33,832 nt of DNA from a virus, in IMG/VR virus record IMGVR_UViG_3300029805_000009, positions 1-33,832 of that record; one strand, written 5' to 3'. Below are positions 14,393 through 22,404 of the stretch, piece after piece. Each line of letters opens with the position of its first letter. Position 1 is the first letter of the stretch. The notes under the pieces were generated by a model. It made no database searches, was not told where the DNA came from, and was given only the letters and a program-made list of their open reading frames with translations. The position numbers and the translations under genes are program-made.

Positions 14393-14617
14393 TTGTTGTT
14401 GTTGCTCCTTTCCCATGGAATTGAACCGGTCTAAAAACAGGGTATCAATATCATCGATAGGGGGGCGCAAACAGTGAGAATAGGAATTATCCCGAACCGT
14501 TACCGCGTTACACTTTGGGTTTGTGCATTGGCAATATAGGTGGGTAACTTCTAATGATATTTCATTGCTTGACGTAATCCGCGCCACACTTCCACAAAAT
14601 CGACATTTACACCGCAT
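14351..14617 (-). CDS. ogr: Ogr/Delta-type zinc-finger late transcription activator
   Basis: This 88-residue protein carries the Ogr/Delta signature: C5-x2-C8 near the N-terminus and C31-x4-C36, in the context LYCQCTNPKCNAV. In P2 and P4 this zinc protein binds about 55 bases upstream of late promoters and contacts RNA polymerase to switch on capsid, tail and lysis genes. ATG 14617 is chosen because GGGGG sits seven bases before it; a TTG two codons upstream lacks this spacing. The C-terminal about 40 residues, Gln-rich, extend beyond the compact P2 Ogr. The gene lies just downstream of the portal gene on the same strand, a different place from P2, where ogr follows D. Confidence 0.85.
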   Translation of the reverse strand: MRCKCRFCGSVARITSSNEISLEVTHLYCQCTNPKCNAVTVRDNSYSHCLRPPIDDIDTLFLDRFNSMGKEQQQQLLRQMTGNNTPLN

Positions 14618-14658
14618 AAACAACCCCCGTTATTTTTGGTTGAGGGAATAATAGCACC

Positions 14659-14696
14659 TAACGCGAAAATTCGCACTATTGTGAATTTTCGCGTTA
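14659..14696. other. perfect 14-bp dyad between portal and ogr; possible cos element
   Basis: TAACGCGAAAATTC (14659-14672) is exactly complementary to GAATTTTCGCGTTA (14683-14696) with a 10-base centre. No T-run follows on either strand, so it is not an intrinsic terminator. In P2 the cos site lies just beyond the end of the portal gene Q, which is this position, so a terminase recognition role is plausible. Control of ogr is the alternative. Confidence 0.5.
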
Positions 14697-14732
14697 TTGA
14701 GTTTTGGAGGGTTTAATGGGCTTGTTTCTGTA

Positions 14733-15797
14733 TTAGTCGGCAAATTCTGGAATTGTGAAACCAATGGCATCTTGGGTGCGTAAATATTGGTTTACTTCCT
14801 TAAATATGAATTGTGCCGGGACGGTTTCATTTTCATATTGAATTCGGCTTATTTTTTCGATGTCACCAAATCCGCCGCTTGCCTCAGACATAACCCCAGC
14901 CAATGCCGGATTGATGCGGTGAATACTGATGATATCGGAACGGGTGGTGTTTTTGATTCTCTCAAATTCATCTTTGGTGGCAATATCACCCACCGGTATA
15001 ATTTTAACGGAATCCGGTTTACCCCCTGGAATGTTCAAAAACATAGACCGGAAATTACCCGCGCCTTTACTTTGTGCAATCTGTTCTTTTAGGGCTTTTT
15101 CATCCTCTTCATCAAAATCAGCATCCGCCGTATAAAATATATACCCCATGTGGGCACCATTATCATAGTATTTGCGCCGGAACAGGGTGGCGGATTCGTT
15201 TAACATAATGGATTGAACCCCGCCCAAATATTCAGGAATACCATAAATTTGTTGCTTAACACAATAATCCTTTAGGTGGATTACTTCGCCCACTTTGAAC
15301 GGAATAGGGGGGCGGCCACCGTTTTGCAGTTTGCAATATTGGTTATCGTTTTTTTTCATTTTGCGCATATATAACGCGGGCAAGTGTTTCAATCCAATGA
15401 CCATATCAAAACGGTTATAGATTTTTTGCAAATAACAATTACCAAAAACAAACCGATCAAACACCACTTTTGCCAATTCTTTGCGCGTTAAAATAGTGTT
15501 ATCGATATACCATTTTAACACTTGGTTGCGCTTAAAATGCAAAGCAGATTCATGGTGCGCGTTGGCGCTGATGATGTCAGCAAGCCCCGACATGGAAACC
15601 GGTGGCACGTAAAATTCCCCACCAGTATCAACAAAAACCCCCAAATAATTGGTGATGTTGTTACCCAATACAGGTTCAGGATCACCAAAAGAAAACGCCA
15701 ATGGCCCCCGGCCTTTTTCGCCTTGTTGTTGGCGTTTTGACACCATGCCACTATCGGTGTAATTGTTGGAGAATGCGCGGCGTGTTATTGCTTTCAT
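14733..15797 (-). CDS. Q: portal protein, GpQ/PBSX type
   Basis: This 354-residue protein is a P2 GpQ-type portal, close to the usual length of that family. Typical stretches are FGDPEPVL (36-43), FYVPPVSM, a long helical stem region, YGIPEYLGGVQSIMLNESATLFRRKYYDNGAHMG, and the C-terminal IHRINPALAGVMSEASGGFGDIEKI block. The portal forms the dodecameric DNA channel at one capsid vertex and binds the terminase. It is transcribed leftward with the terminase (gap of nine bases), as in P2, and in the opposite direction to the head operon. Confidence 0.95.
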   Translation of the reverse strand: MKAITRRAFSNNYTDSGMVSKRQQQGEKGRGPLAFSFGDPEPVLGNNITNYLGVFVDTGGEFYVPPVSMSGLADIISANAHHESALHFKRNQVLKWYIDNTILTRKELAKVVFDRFVFGNCYLQKIYNRFDMVIGLKHLPALYMRKMKKNDNQYCKLQNGGRPPIPFKVGEVIHLKDYCVKQQIYGIPEYLGGVQSIMLNESATLFRRKYYDNGAHMGYIFYTADADFDEEDEKALKEQIAQSKGAGNFRSMFLNIPGGKPDSVKIIPVGDIATKDEFERIKNTTRSDIISIHRINPALAGVMSEASGGFGDIEKISRIQYENETVPAQFIFKEVNQYLRTQDAIGFTIPEFAD

Positions 15798-15806
15798 AAT
15801 TTGACC

Positions 15807-17561
15807 CTAACTAGCGATGCCTAAAGAAACTTTACGTTGTTTACGGTTTAGCGGTTCGTTTGACATGGCGTGCATCATTGCAAACGCCACATCCGCGTGT
15901 CCCAATTCAGAGGTTCTATCCGCCACATAGGTGATTTTGTCCTGTCCGGTGGTGGTTTGTTGAACCTGTAAAAATGCCGGTGCCATGTCGGTGTGTTCTT
16001 CATCCCATTGCATCCGCCGCGATTCGATCACATCAATGGCTTTTAATACAAGGTTGGTTTTGGATTCAATACCATAGTGGATAGGTGTGGCGCGTCTATA
16101 AAACGCTTGCACGAGTTCAAACACACCCAACCCAACCCCGGTGCAATCGATTCCTAAAAATTGCACGTTGTAACGATCAAATAATTTTTCAATGGTGTTG
16201 GCCTGAAATTGAAATGACCCCTTTAGCTGCATTTTCTCTAACAGCCGGAATTTTGGATTTTCAGGGTCGGGCGGTGCCAACACAACCAAGGTGCTTTTGT
16301 CACCGTGGCGGGCGGGATCATAGCCCAGCCACACATGTTTGTTGCCAAAGGGGCGTTGCTCTTTCTTTTTAAAATCAACCCACACCACGTTGGAATCAAC
16401 CGCACAAGCTAACAAATCATTAAGATTAAAAACGGATAAACCCGCCTCTAAAAAGTGACACATAAACAAATTGTTAAAGGTGGATTCGGAATTTTCATCC
16501 TTTAACGTGTCGATGTCGAACAAATCACAGCCTTGTTCTTGGGCATCAACCACCGTGACCACATTGCGCCAAATATTATCTTTACCTTTTACCCCGTGTT
16601 TTAGGCTGGCATGGCTTAGGTCAAATTCATATTCCTTACCTTTATCATCATTGTATTTTTGACCAGACCACAACGGAAACGCGCCGTGGGATTTAATCGA
16701 TGGGGTGGAAAAATAGGTTTTGCGCCATTTTTTATGTGATGCCATGCCCCCCGCTAAATCATTAATTTGTTTGAAGTTCGCTATCCAAAACACTTCATCA
16801 ATATAAAGGTGACCATTAAAACCCTGGGCGGTTCTTGCGTTGGTAGACACAAAGCGCAATTCCGCGCCATTGGATAGGGTGATAACTTCGCCTTTTAATT
16901 CAACACCAAAATATTCGCGGGCAAATTTAATAATGTAGGCTTTGAAAATATTGGACTGATTACGGGAGGCAGATAAAAATACTTGGTTATCACCCGTTAA
17001 CACCGCGTTTTCAAACGCCTCATAGGCAAAATAATAGGTGGCACCAATTTGGCGGGATTTTAAAATAAACCGGATGCGTTCTAATAAGTTATCATGCCAG
17101 CGTTGTTGGTAACCATAAAATAAATCAAGGCGCACTTTTTCCAATTGTTCTTTGGTGATGCCGGATATGTCATTGGATTTTTTGCGTTTACCTGGTTTAT
17201 TACCGCCGCCGCTCTCTATCCCGTCCAATTCTCTTTGGGTGCGTGCCTTCTCTTTTAGGATGCGGGCTTTTTTTAGATCGATGTTGGCTATTTTATCCAG
17301 TTGCCCCATCAACCGATCCATAATTTTTAAATCGTTCTCGGTTAATTCTTCTTTTTCTGCCAGAAGTACCAACCGCCGTGAAATTGCTTGTTCCACGGTT
17401 TCATGTTGCAACATCGATGCCCAGCTATATTTCGCCGCCCACTGATACACCACCCGTTCACTGTTTAAGTTGAGCTGGTTTTTTATTTCTTTTGGCGTCC
17501 ACTTTTTAAGGTAGAGAAGTTTGGCCGCCTCTTTTATTTCATCCGCAATCTTTGATGCCAT
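15807..17561 (-). CDS. P: terminase large (ATPase) subunit, GpP type
   Basis: This 584-residue protein is very near the length of P2 gpP. The N-terminal about 50 residues form a helix-turn-helix-like domain (WTPKEIKNQLNLNSERVVYQW). The ATPase centre carries KSRQIGATY at 168-176 (the P2-type Walker A variant) and HLYIDEVFW at 251-259 (Walker B). A C-terminal RNase H-like nuclease domain has GYDPARHGDKS and FLGIDCTGVG with the expected acidic residues. It packages DNA and makes the cos cut with the small subunit. The ATG at 17561 is preferred; a longer frame to 17714 adds 51 residues without family character and would run through the divergent promoter region. Confidence 0.93.
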   Translation of the reverse strand: MASKIADEIKEAAKLLYLKKWTPKEIKNQLNLNSERVVYQWAAKYSWASMLQHETVEQAISRRLVLLAEKEELTENDLKIMDRLMGQLDKIANIDLKKARILKEKARTQRELDGIESGGGNKPGKRKKSNDISGITKEQLEKVRLDLFYGYQQRWHDNLLERIRFILKSRQIGATYYFAYEAFENAVLTGDNQVFLSASRNQSNIFKAYIIKFAREYFGVELKGEVITLSNGAELRFVSTNARTAQGFNGHLYIDEVFWIANFKQINDLAGGMASHKKWRKTYFSTPSIKSHGAFPLWSGQKYNDDKGKEYEFDLSHASLKHGVKGKDNIWRNVVTVVDAQEQGCDLFDIDTLKDENSESTFNNLFMCHFLEAGLSVFNLNDLLACAVDSNVVWVDFKKKEQRPFGNKHVWLGYDPARHGDKSTLVVLAPPDPENPKFRLLEKMQLKGSFQFQANTIEKLFDRYNVQFLGIDCTGVGLGVFELVQAFYRRATPIHYGIESKTNLVLKAIDVIESRRMQWDEEHTDMAPAFLQVQQTTTGQDKITYVADRTSELGHADVAFAMMHAMSNEPLNRKQRKVSLGIAS

Positions 17562-17606
17562 GTTCCAATAATACGGGCTATTTTTTAACAAACCGCACAT
17601 TTGATT

Positions 17607-17645
17607 CCTAGATATTCCTATAAACGCAAAATAGGAATTTCTAGG
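17607..17645. promoter_or_regulatory. 14-bp dyad in the divergent late promoter region
   Basis: CCTAGATATTCCTA (17607-17620) and TAGGAATTTCTAGG (17632-17645) form an inverted repeat with one mismatch and an 11-base centre. It lies midway between the divergent terminase and scaffold genes. In P2 this gap holds the two Ogr-dependent promoters PP and PO. The dyad does not match the P2 Ogr box, so it may be this phage's own activator site. Confidence 0.55.
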
Positions 17646-17737
17646 ATTTGTTTTCTTTGAAAAGATTAAAAACCGGTTGTAGATTTGCAATAACGAAATA
17701 AAAGAACAAACCAAAAATCAAACATGGTGTTTTTGTT

Positions 17738-18631
17738 ATGGCGAGAAATTTGAAAACCGGTTGGGTAATTGTCGCAACTAGTGGGCCTACTGTTGATGGT
17801 AGTGGCCGGGTTATTAAGAAATCTTGGATAAAACAGATGGCGGATAATTACAATCCGAAAGTTTACACCGCTATGATTTGGCCAGACCACGACAGGGATT
17901 ATTGTGGCGGGAGAGTTAACGCGCTGAAATGGGAACATTCCAAGGAAGAAGAATTTGAAGGCGAAATACATTTATACGCCATCACAGCCCCCAACAATTC
18001 ATTAATTCGGGCCAACGAAGAAGGTCAATTTTTATTTTCATCAATCGAACTTAAACATAATTTTATGGGCAAGGGTTTCACCTACCTTGGCGGCCTTGGT
18101 GCAACCAATGACCCCGCAAGCGCCGGTTGCCATGAATTAAAATATTCCAGTCAATCCAGTACACCAGAACAACCAAGCGAGTTTTTCAGCGGCCATAAAA
18201 TCGATTATTCCGCAAACCTTGAAACACAAGAACCGAATTTATTAAAACGTTTTTTTAAGAAAATAACCCAACCCAACCAGGATGATGACGACATGACCCC
18301 AGAACAACTAGCAGCATTACAAGAAAGCCTTGGCGCATCATTTGATGCGAAGTTTTCAGCCATGCAACTCGCCATCACTGAAGCGGCAAAAGTCGCACCT
18401 AAAGCGGATGATGAAAACAGCGAAAAACTTTCAACAGAGTTTGCCGCGCTTAAAGCATCCAATGAAACTTTGGTAACTGCCAACACTGCATTGACAGAAT
18501 CCAACAAGACATTGGAAGGAAAATTCACCGCACTTGATGCGAAATTTGAAGCACTCCTAAAAGAGCCTGACGGAAAGAAAACGCCAGCGGGTGACGATGC
18601 AGGTGGCGATGATCACCCACCGGTTTATTAA
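17738..18631 (+). CDS. O: capsid scaffolding protein/protease, GpO type
   Basis: This 297-residue protein combines an N-terminal serine protease with a C-terminal scaffold, as in P2 gpO. The protease part (about 1-165) shows ATSGPTVDG (D20), MIWPDHDRDY (H51), and GQFLFSSIEL with S101/S102, followed by GLGATNDPASAG; these correspond to the Asp-His-Ser triad regions of the family. The C-terminal part is a long Ala/Glu/Lys coiled coil (about 190-275) that shapes the procapsid. An internal ATG at 18293 (residue 186) has AGGA ten bases upstream and could start a scaffold-only product. First gene of the rightward late operon. Confidence 0.93.
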   Translation: MARNLKTGWVIVATSGPTVDGSGRVIKKSWIKQMADNYNPKVYTAMIWPDHDRDYCGGRVNALKWEHSKEEEFEGEIHLYAITAPNNSLIRANEEGQFLFSSIELKHNFMGKGFTYLGGLGATNDPASAGCHELKYSSQSSTPEQPSEFFSGHKIDYSANLETQEPNLLKRFFKKITQPNQDDDDMTPEQLAALQESLGASFDAKFSAMQLAITEAAKVAPKADDENSEKLSTEFAALKASNETLVTANTALTESNKTLEGKFTALDAKFEALLKEPDGKKTPAGDDAGGDDHPPVY

Positions 18632-18708
18632 GAAAAAACACAAAACCAAAAAACACGTTTAACCCATTTACCCCCCCAAAAAAAAGGCCATTTGCCGGAG
18701 ATTAGAAA

Positions 18709-19749
18709 ATGCGTAAATTAGCAAGAGATCAATTTAATGCCATGTGTGCGGCAATGGCGAAAACTTACGGCGTCGACAGTGTATCCACTGAATTTGCCGC
18801 AAGCGCCACGATTCAACAGATTTTGATGGATCAAATTGTTGAATCTATCGCGTTCTTAAAACAAATCAATATTTTAGCCGTGGATGATATGTCGGGTGAA
18901 AAGGTCTTGGGTAGCGTGTCAACTATTTTGGGCAAGCGCACCGACACCGACACCACCGACCGTTCAACCAGTGACCCGTTGAATCTTGACGGCACACTTT
19001 ACCACTGTAAATTCACAGAATACGATGTCCACATGAAATGGAAAACTATGGATGCATGGAGCAAGTTTCCTAACTTGCACGAAAAATTCATGGAGTATAG
19101 CCGTTTAGCACAAGCCCATTCCCGCATCCGCACCGGTTGGTTAGGTATAACCGCCGCCACGGTGACAGATTCCGTCACCTATCCATTGGGCGAAGATACC
19201 AACATTGGTTGGTTGCAACACATCCGAAATTTTGATGGTGGTTCTCATATGTTGGCAGAAGGTGTAGCCGCATCCGGTGCGATTAAAATGGGTGAGGGTG
19301 CCGGTGCGGATTATCCAAACCTAGACAGCTTTGTTCAAGATGTTAAAGGCATGGTTTCACCGCTATTCCGTGAAAGCTCGGATTTAGTCGCTATCATCGG
19401 TTCAGAATTATTGGGTGACGACAAGGCGCAGTTATACGCCGCGCAAGGTTCGACGCCATCGGAAAAAGAGCGGATTGAACTGGCAACAGTTACGCGCACT
19501 TATGCCGGGTTACCTGCACACCAGATTCCATTTTTTCCAGCCCGTGGCTTATTCATTACGCCATTTAGAAATATATCTGTTTATTACCAAGATGGTTCTA
19601 TTCGCCAAAACATCGAAGACAATTCCAAGCGCAGCCGCGTTGAGCATTACAATTCAGTCAATGAATGTTATGTGGTTGAGGATTTCGAGAAAGTCGGCGC
19701 TGCTGAATCTGACAATGTGCAATTGTGGGATGGTACAGGCTGGTCTTAA
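18709..19749 (+). CDS. N: major capsid protein, GpN type
   Basis: This 346-residue protein is a P2 gpN-type HK97-fold capsid protein, of typical length. Family blocks include the N-terminal RDQFNAMCAAMAKTYGV, LKQINILAVDD, a LGSVSTILGKRTDT segment, CKFTEYDVHMKW and the C-terminal NECYVVEDFEKV. GpO probably removes the N-terminus during maturation. The ribosome-binding sequence GGAG precedes the ATG. A hairpin at 19799-19819 separates it from the terminase small subunit gene. Confidence 0.95.
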   Translation: MRKLARDQFNAMCAAMAKTYGVDSVSTEFAASATIQQILMDQIVESIAFLKQINILAVDDMSGEKVLGSVSTILGKRTDTDTTDRSTSDPLNLDGTLYHCKFTEYDVHMKWKTMDAWSKFPNLHEKFMEYSRLAQAHSRIRTGWLGITAATVTDSVTYPLGEDTNIGWLQHIRNFDGGSHMLAEGVAASGAIKMGEGAGADYPNLDSFVQDVKGMVSPLFRESSDLVAIIGSELLGDDKAQLYAAQGSTPSEKERIELATVTRTYAGLPAHQIPFFPARGLFITPFRNISVYYQDGSIRQNIEDNSKRSRVEHYNSVNECYVVEDFEKVGAAESDNVQLWDGTGWS

Positions 19750-19798
19750 TCCCGGTTAACCAGTCACAACAACATTAGAAAAAAGCAGTAAAAAAGAT

Positions 19799-19821
19799 AG
19801 CCCATCCGTTGGGTGGGCTTT
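19799..19821 (+). terminator. weak terminator or processing hairpin after the capsid gene
   Basis: AGCCCATCC (19799-19807) pairs with GGGTGGGCT (19811-19819), including one G-U pair, around a three-base loop. Only a short TT follows. It probably attenuates transcription or protects the capsid mRNA, raising capsid expression over the downstream head genes. Confidence 0.6.
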
Positions 19822-19864
19822 CATTAACAACAGTATTTTAAAAAAACGCTTGGGGTTTATTAAC

Positions 19865-20677
19865 ATGGCTTTATCACCGGTAATGGCGCACAAACGCCGA
19901 ATAGCAGCAGAAAATAAAAAACGTGAGCTGGAAACAGCGGCACAAGAATTGTTAGACGTGCCGGAGGTTGTCAAGTTGGGAACGATTCCAGGCGATTACG
20001 AAACCGCATTGATTGCACTTGAAAACAACAACACCGTGTTAAAGGGCAAGAACAAGAGCGAAAAGCGCGAGCTGAAAAAAGCCTTTATTCCTCAGTACAT
20101 AGAATTTATTAAAGGTTACATCAAGAACGGTGAAAATTATTTAAACCTTGTATTGGTCACCATCATTATTTGGTTGTTGGATACTGAGGATTTTGAATCC
20201 GCGCTAGAACTTGCAATGGTTGCGGTTGAACAGGATCAACCGATGCCGGAACGCTTTAAACGCGACCTAGCCACGGTGGTGGCGGAAACTGTGTTTGATT
20301 GGGCCAATGAGCAATACCGATTAAAACAAAGCGCCTACCCCTATTTTGAACAGATTACACAGATACTCGCAACCGATGCCTGGCATGTTGAACAAATCAT
20401 TGTTCATAACAAAATATACAAGTTGGCGGCAATGTTTGCGGAACGTGATGGCGATGATGAAACCGCGCTTGAATGGTACGACAAGTGTATTGATGTAAAC
20501 CCAGAACGCCACGGTATTGCCAAGAAACGCGCCAAGGTGATTGAACGTATGGCTGAAACAAATACACCGGATACACCGGATACACCAGAAACACCAGAAA
20601 CACCAGAAACACCAGATACACCAGATACACCAGATACACCAGAAACACCAGAAACACCAGAAACACCAGATACATAA
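19865..20677 (+). CDS. M: terminase small (endonuclease) subunit, GpM type, with Thr-Pro-acidic tail
   Basis: This 270-residue protein matches P2 gpM in its first about 230 residues: an opening ALSPVMAHKRR, a helical body, and a C-terminal domain with ALEWYDKCIDVNP. It should form the small terminase subunit that recognises cos together with GpP. ATG 19865 is used, with GGGG upstream; a TTG at 19850 is the alternative. The end of the protein is an unusual tail of 12 Thr-Pro-Asp/Glu units encoded by 9-base tandem repeats, which I do not know from other GpM proteins. The tail looks recent and variable. Confidence 0.9.
   Translation: MALSPVMAHKRRIAAENKKRELETAAQELLDVPEVVKLGTIPGDYETALIALENNNTVLKGKNKSEKRELKKAFIPQYIEFIKGYIKNGENYLNLVLVTIIIWLLDTEDFESALELAMVAVEQDQPMPERFKRDLATVVAETVFDWANEQYRLKQSAYPYFEQITQILATDAWHVEQIIVHNKIYKLAAMFAERDGDDETALEWYDKCIDVNPERHGIAKKRAKVIERMAETNTPDTPDTPETPETPETPDTPDTPDTPETPETPETPDT
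20564..20671 (+). repeat. 12 tandem 9-bp repeats in gene M
   Basis: Twelve copies of ACACCRGAW (ACACCAGAT, ACACCAGAA or ACACCGGAT) encode Thr-Pro-Asp or Thr-Pro-Glu. The order is D D E E E D D D E E E D, so a 54-bp superunit (three E, three D) appears to have been duplicated. Such an array can change length by slippage without breaking the frame. Confidence 0.95.
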
Positions 20678-20796
20678 ATAAACCGTCTACCCCGCGTCGC
20701 GGCCTGTCTTGTGAAAAATGTGGATTGTGAAACATTCCAGAATTTCAAACAAGTTCATGGCCGCTTCGGATACAGCAACCACGTTGGAAACTCTTG

Positions 20797-21264
20797 ATGT
20801 CAGATTTTAGCGGCAAGACAGAAGACTACCTAAACACCGTGATCACTAACAACGGGTTTTATCCCAATGTTGTGTTGGGTGATTTCCAGCGTGATTACAA
20901 CATACCGGCCAAATATGAAATTGAAACCGTCACCAATAAAATATTATTGGCAATGGTTAACATCAATGATCAATTGGCCGTTATTCAAGATGATTGGGAA
21001 TTGGACGGGGCAACCACATTGGCAGAGGTTGACACGACAGAACACAACGGCGTGAATAAAATGGAAATGCATTATATTCAAGCCGTATTTTCTCGCGCGA
21101 AAGCCCTATTGATTCCAGAATTTGCATCACTTAACCGTAAAGATTCGGCCATGTCTTTGGATGAATCCACCATTGATTTGGCCGCGCCTTGGAAAACCCT
21201 AAGTAATAGAGCAGTGCGTAAATTAAAGGGCATAGAAACCACCATCACCGTGGAGTTGTTATAG
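20797..21264 (+). CDS. L: head completion protein, GpL type
   Basis: This 155-residue protein matches the GpL head-completion (connector) family in size, order and sequence feel: an opening FSGKTEDYLNTVITNNGFYPNVVLGDFQRDYNIPA, a central helical bundle, and a closing RAVRKLKGIETTITVELL. It stabilises the filled head and offers the surface for tail joining. ATG 20797 is taken over the TTG one codon upstream; GGAA lies about ten bases ahead. Two bases separate its stop from gene R. Confidence 0.88.
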   Translation: MSDFSGKTEDYLNTVITNNGFYPNVVLGDFQRDYNIPAKYEIETVTNKILLAMVNINDQLAVIQDDWELDGATTLAEVDTTEHNGVNKMEMHYIQAVFSRAKALLIPEFASLNRKDSAMSLDESTIDLAAPWKTLSNRAVRKLKGIETTITVELL

Positions 21265-21266
21265 CT

Positions 21267-21752
21267 ATGGCCGCACAAAAATTAAAAGACCTAACCAGTT
21301 ATCTATTAGATAAAAAGATTTGCGCGGCTAGAAAATTAACCCCCTATGTTGAAGGCGCAACACTTGCCAAGGGTTTTAAAGATTTGGGCAATGGGTTGTT
21401 GATTTGCCGATTTGAATACACCGCCATTTTATTCATTGAAGATTTTGCCGGTGATGCCCATTTGTTATTTGCGTTTATATCAACGTGGTTATATGAAAAT
21501 GATGCCTGCCGGGATAGTGACGATTTACTACCGCCCAGCATAGAGGTTGATGAAGTCGATAACAAAACCGCAGAGGTGAGTATAAGTATTCAATTTATTG
21601 AAGATATTAGCATTAAAAAAGATGCCGATGGTTTGATTGATTTTCTCGGTGAAACGTGGAGTTTATCAGATGATGCAGCGGGCACCGTGGTGGATGCAAT
21701 TGGCGTAGGCGATGACAGCCAAAAACCAACCGATGCCGTTCATGTCGGTTAG
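21267..21752 (+). CDS. R: tail completion protein, GpR type
   Basis: This 161-residue protein has the GpR layout: KLKDLTSYLLDKK at the start, a FEYTAILFIEDFAGDAHLLFAFISTWL core, and an EVDNKTAEVSISIQFIEDI strand near residue 100. GpR joins heads and tails in P2-like phages. Its end overlaps the GpS-like gene by 41 bases. Confidence 0.88.
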   Translation: MAAQKLKDLTSYLLDKKICAARKLTPYVEGATLAKGFKDLGNGLLICRFEYTAILFIEDFAGDAHLLFAFISTWLYENDACRDSDDLLPPSIEVDEVDNKTAEVSISIQFIEDISIKKDADGLIDFLGETWSLSDDAAGTVVDAIGVGDDSQKPTDAVHVG

Positions 21753-22404
21753 ATTTGTTGCCGGTGGTCAATTCACCGTGATGCAACAAATGAAATTATT
21801 AAAGATGCCAGCGATGCGGCGTAAACGATTGTTGGCGCAAGTGGGGCGAAGGGTAAGAAGCCTTTCAAGAAAACGCATCCGCGCCCAAAAGGGGTTGGAT
21901 GGTAAGGCTTGGGAGCCACGGAAAAACAAACAAGTTAAACGCAAAATGTTGAAGGAGTTGGGAAAAAAAATAGCGGTATTCAGTACGCCGCGCAAAGTGG
22001 ATATAACCTTTGCCAGCCCATCCACCGGCAAGATTGCACGCCAGCACCAAGAAGGTATTGAAGAGGTGATGACAGCGGCCAAAGTGATGGCCCAAAACGG
22101 GTCAACCGATGAAGACGAACCCGCCACCCGCGCACAAGCACGGGCATTAAGGGATGCGGGTTATAAGATACGGCGCAAAAACGGCAAGGGTTGGAAGCTT
22201 ACCAGCCTTAAACATGTTGTACAAAACATGACGATGAAGCAAGCCGGTTTAGTGCTTAGAATTTTACGGGATGAAGACAGCGTGAAACGTTGGGTAGTAC
22301 CAACACCGATTCGTAGTTTTTTAGGGGCAACCCAAAAAGACGTAAATGAATTTACCCAAATAATTTTCGATCAAACCTTGCAACAAATCAAAAGGGCAAA
22401 ATAA
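21712..22404 (+). CDS. S: tail completion / virion morphogenesis protein, GpS type
   Basis: This 230-residue basic protein fits the phage virion morphogenesis family (P2 gpS): LAQVGRRVRSLSRKRIRAQKGLDGKAWEPRK near residue 50, and a C-terminal VPTPIRSFLGATQKDVNEF block. It is longer than P2 gpS (about 150 residues), with an extra Arg/Lys-rich middle (about 130-170). ATG 21712 overlaps gene R; ATG 21742 is a shorter alternative. Its stop overlaps the sheath ATG (TAATG). Confidence 0.85.
   Translation: MTAKNQPMPFMSVRFVAGGQFTVMQQMKLLKMPAMRRKRLLAQVGRRVRSLSRKRIRAQKGLDGKAWEPRKNKQVKRKMLKELGKKIAVFSTPRKVDITFASPSTGKIARQHQEGIEEVMTAAKVMAQNGSTDEDEPATRAQARALRDAGYKIRRKNGKGWKLTSLKHVVQNMTMKQAGLVLRILRDEDSVKRWVVPTPIRSFLGATQKDVNEFTQIIFDQTLQQIKRAK

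Noticed and set aside
14659-14696. intrinsic terminator of the portal operon
   Set aside because: The dyad is long and perfect, but no T-run follows on either strand.
17562-17714. 51-residue N-terminal extension of the terminase
   Set aside because: It would cover the divergent promoter dyad and has no family resemblance; the ATG at 17561 gives a P2 gpP-like length.
20404-20748. minus-strand frame with a Ser-Gly-Val repeat
   Set aside because: Antisense to the 9-bp repeats in gene M, with no ribosome-binding site.
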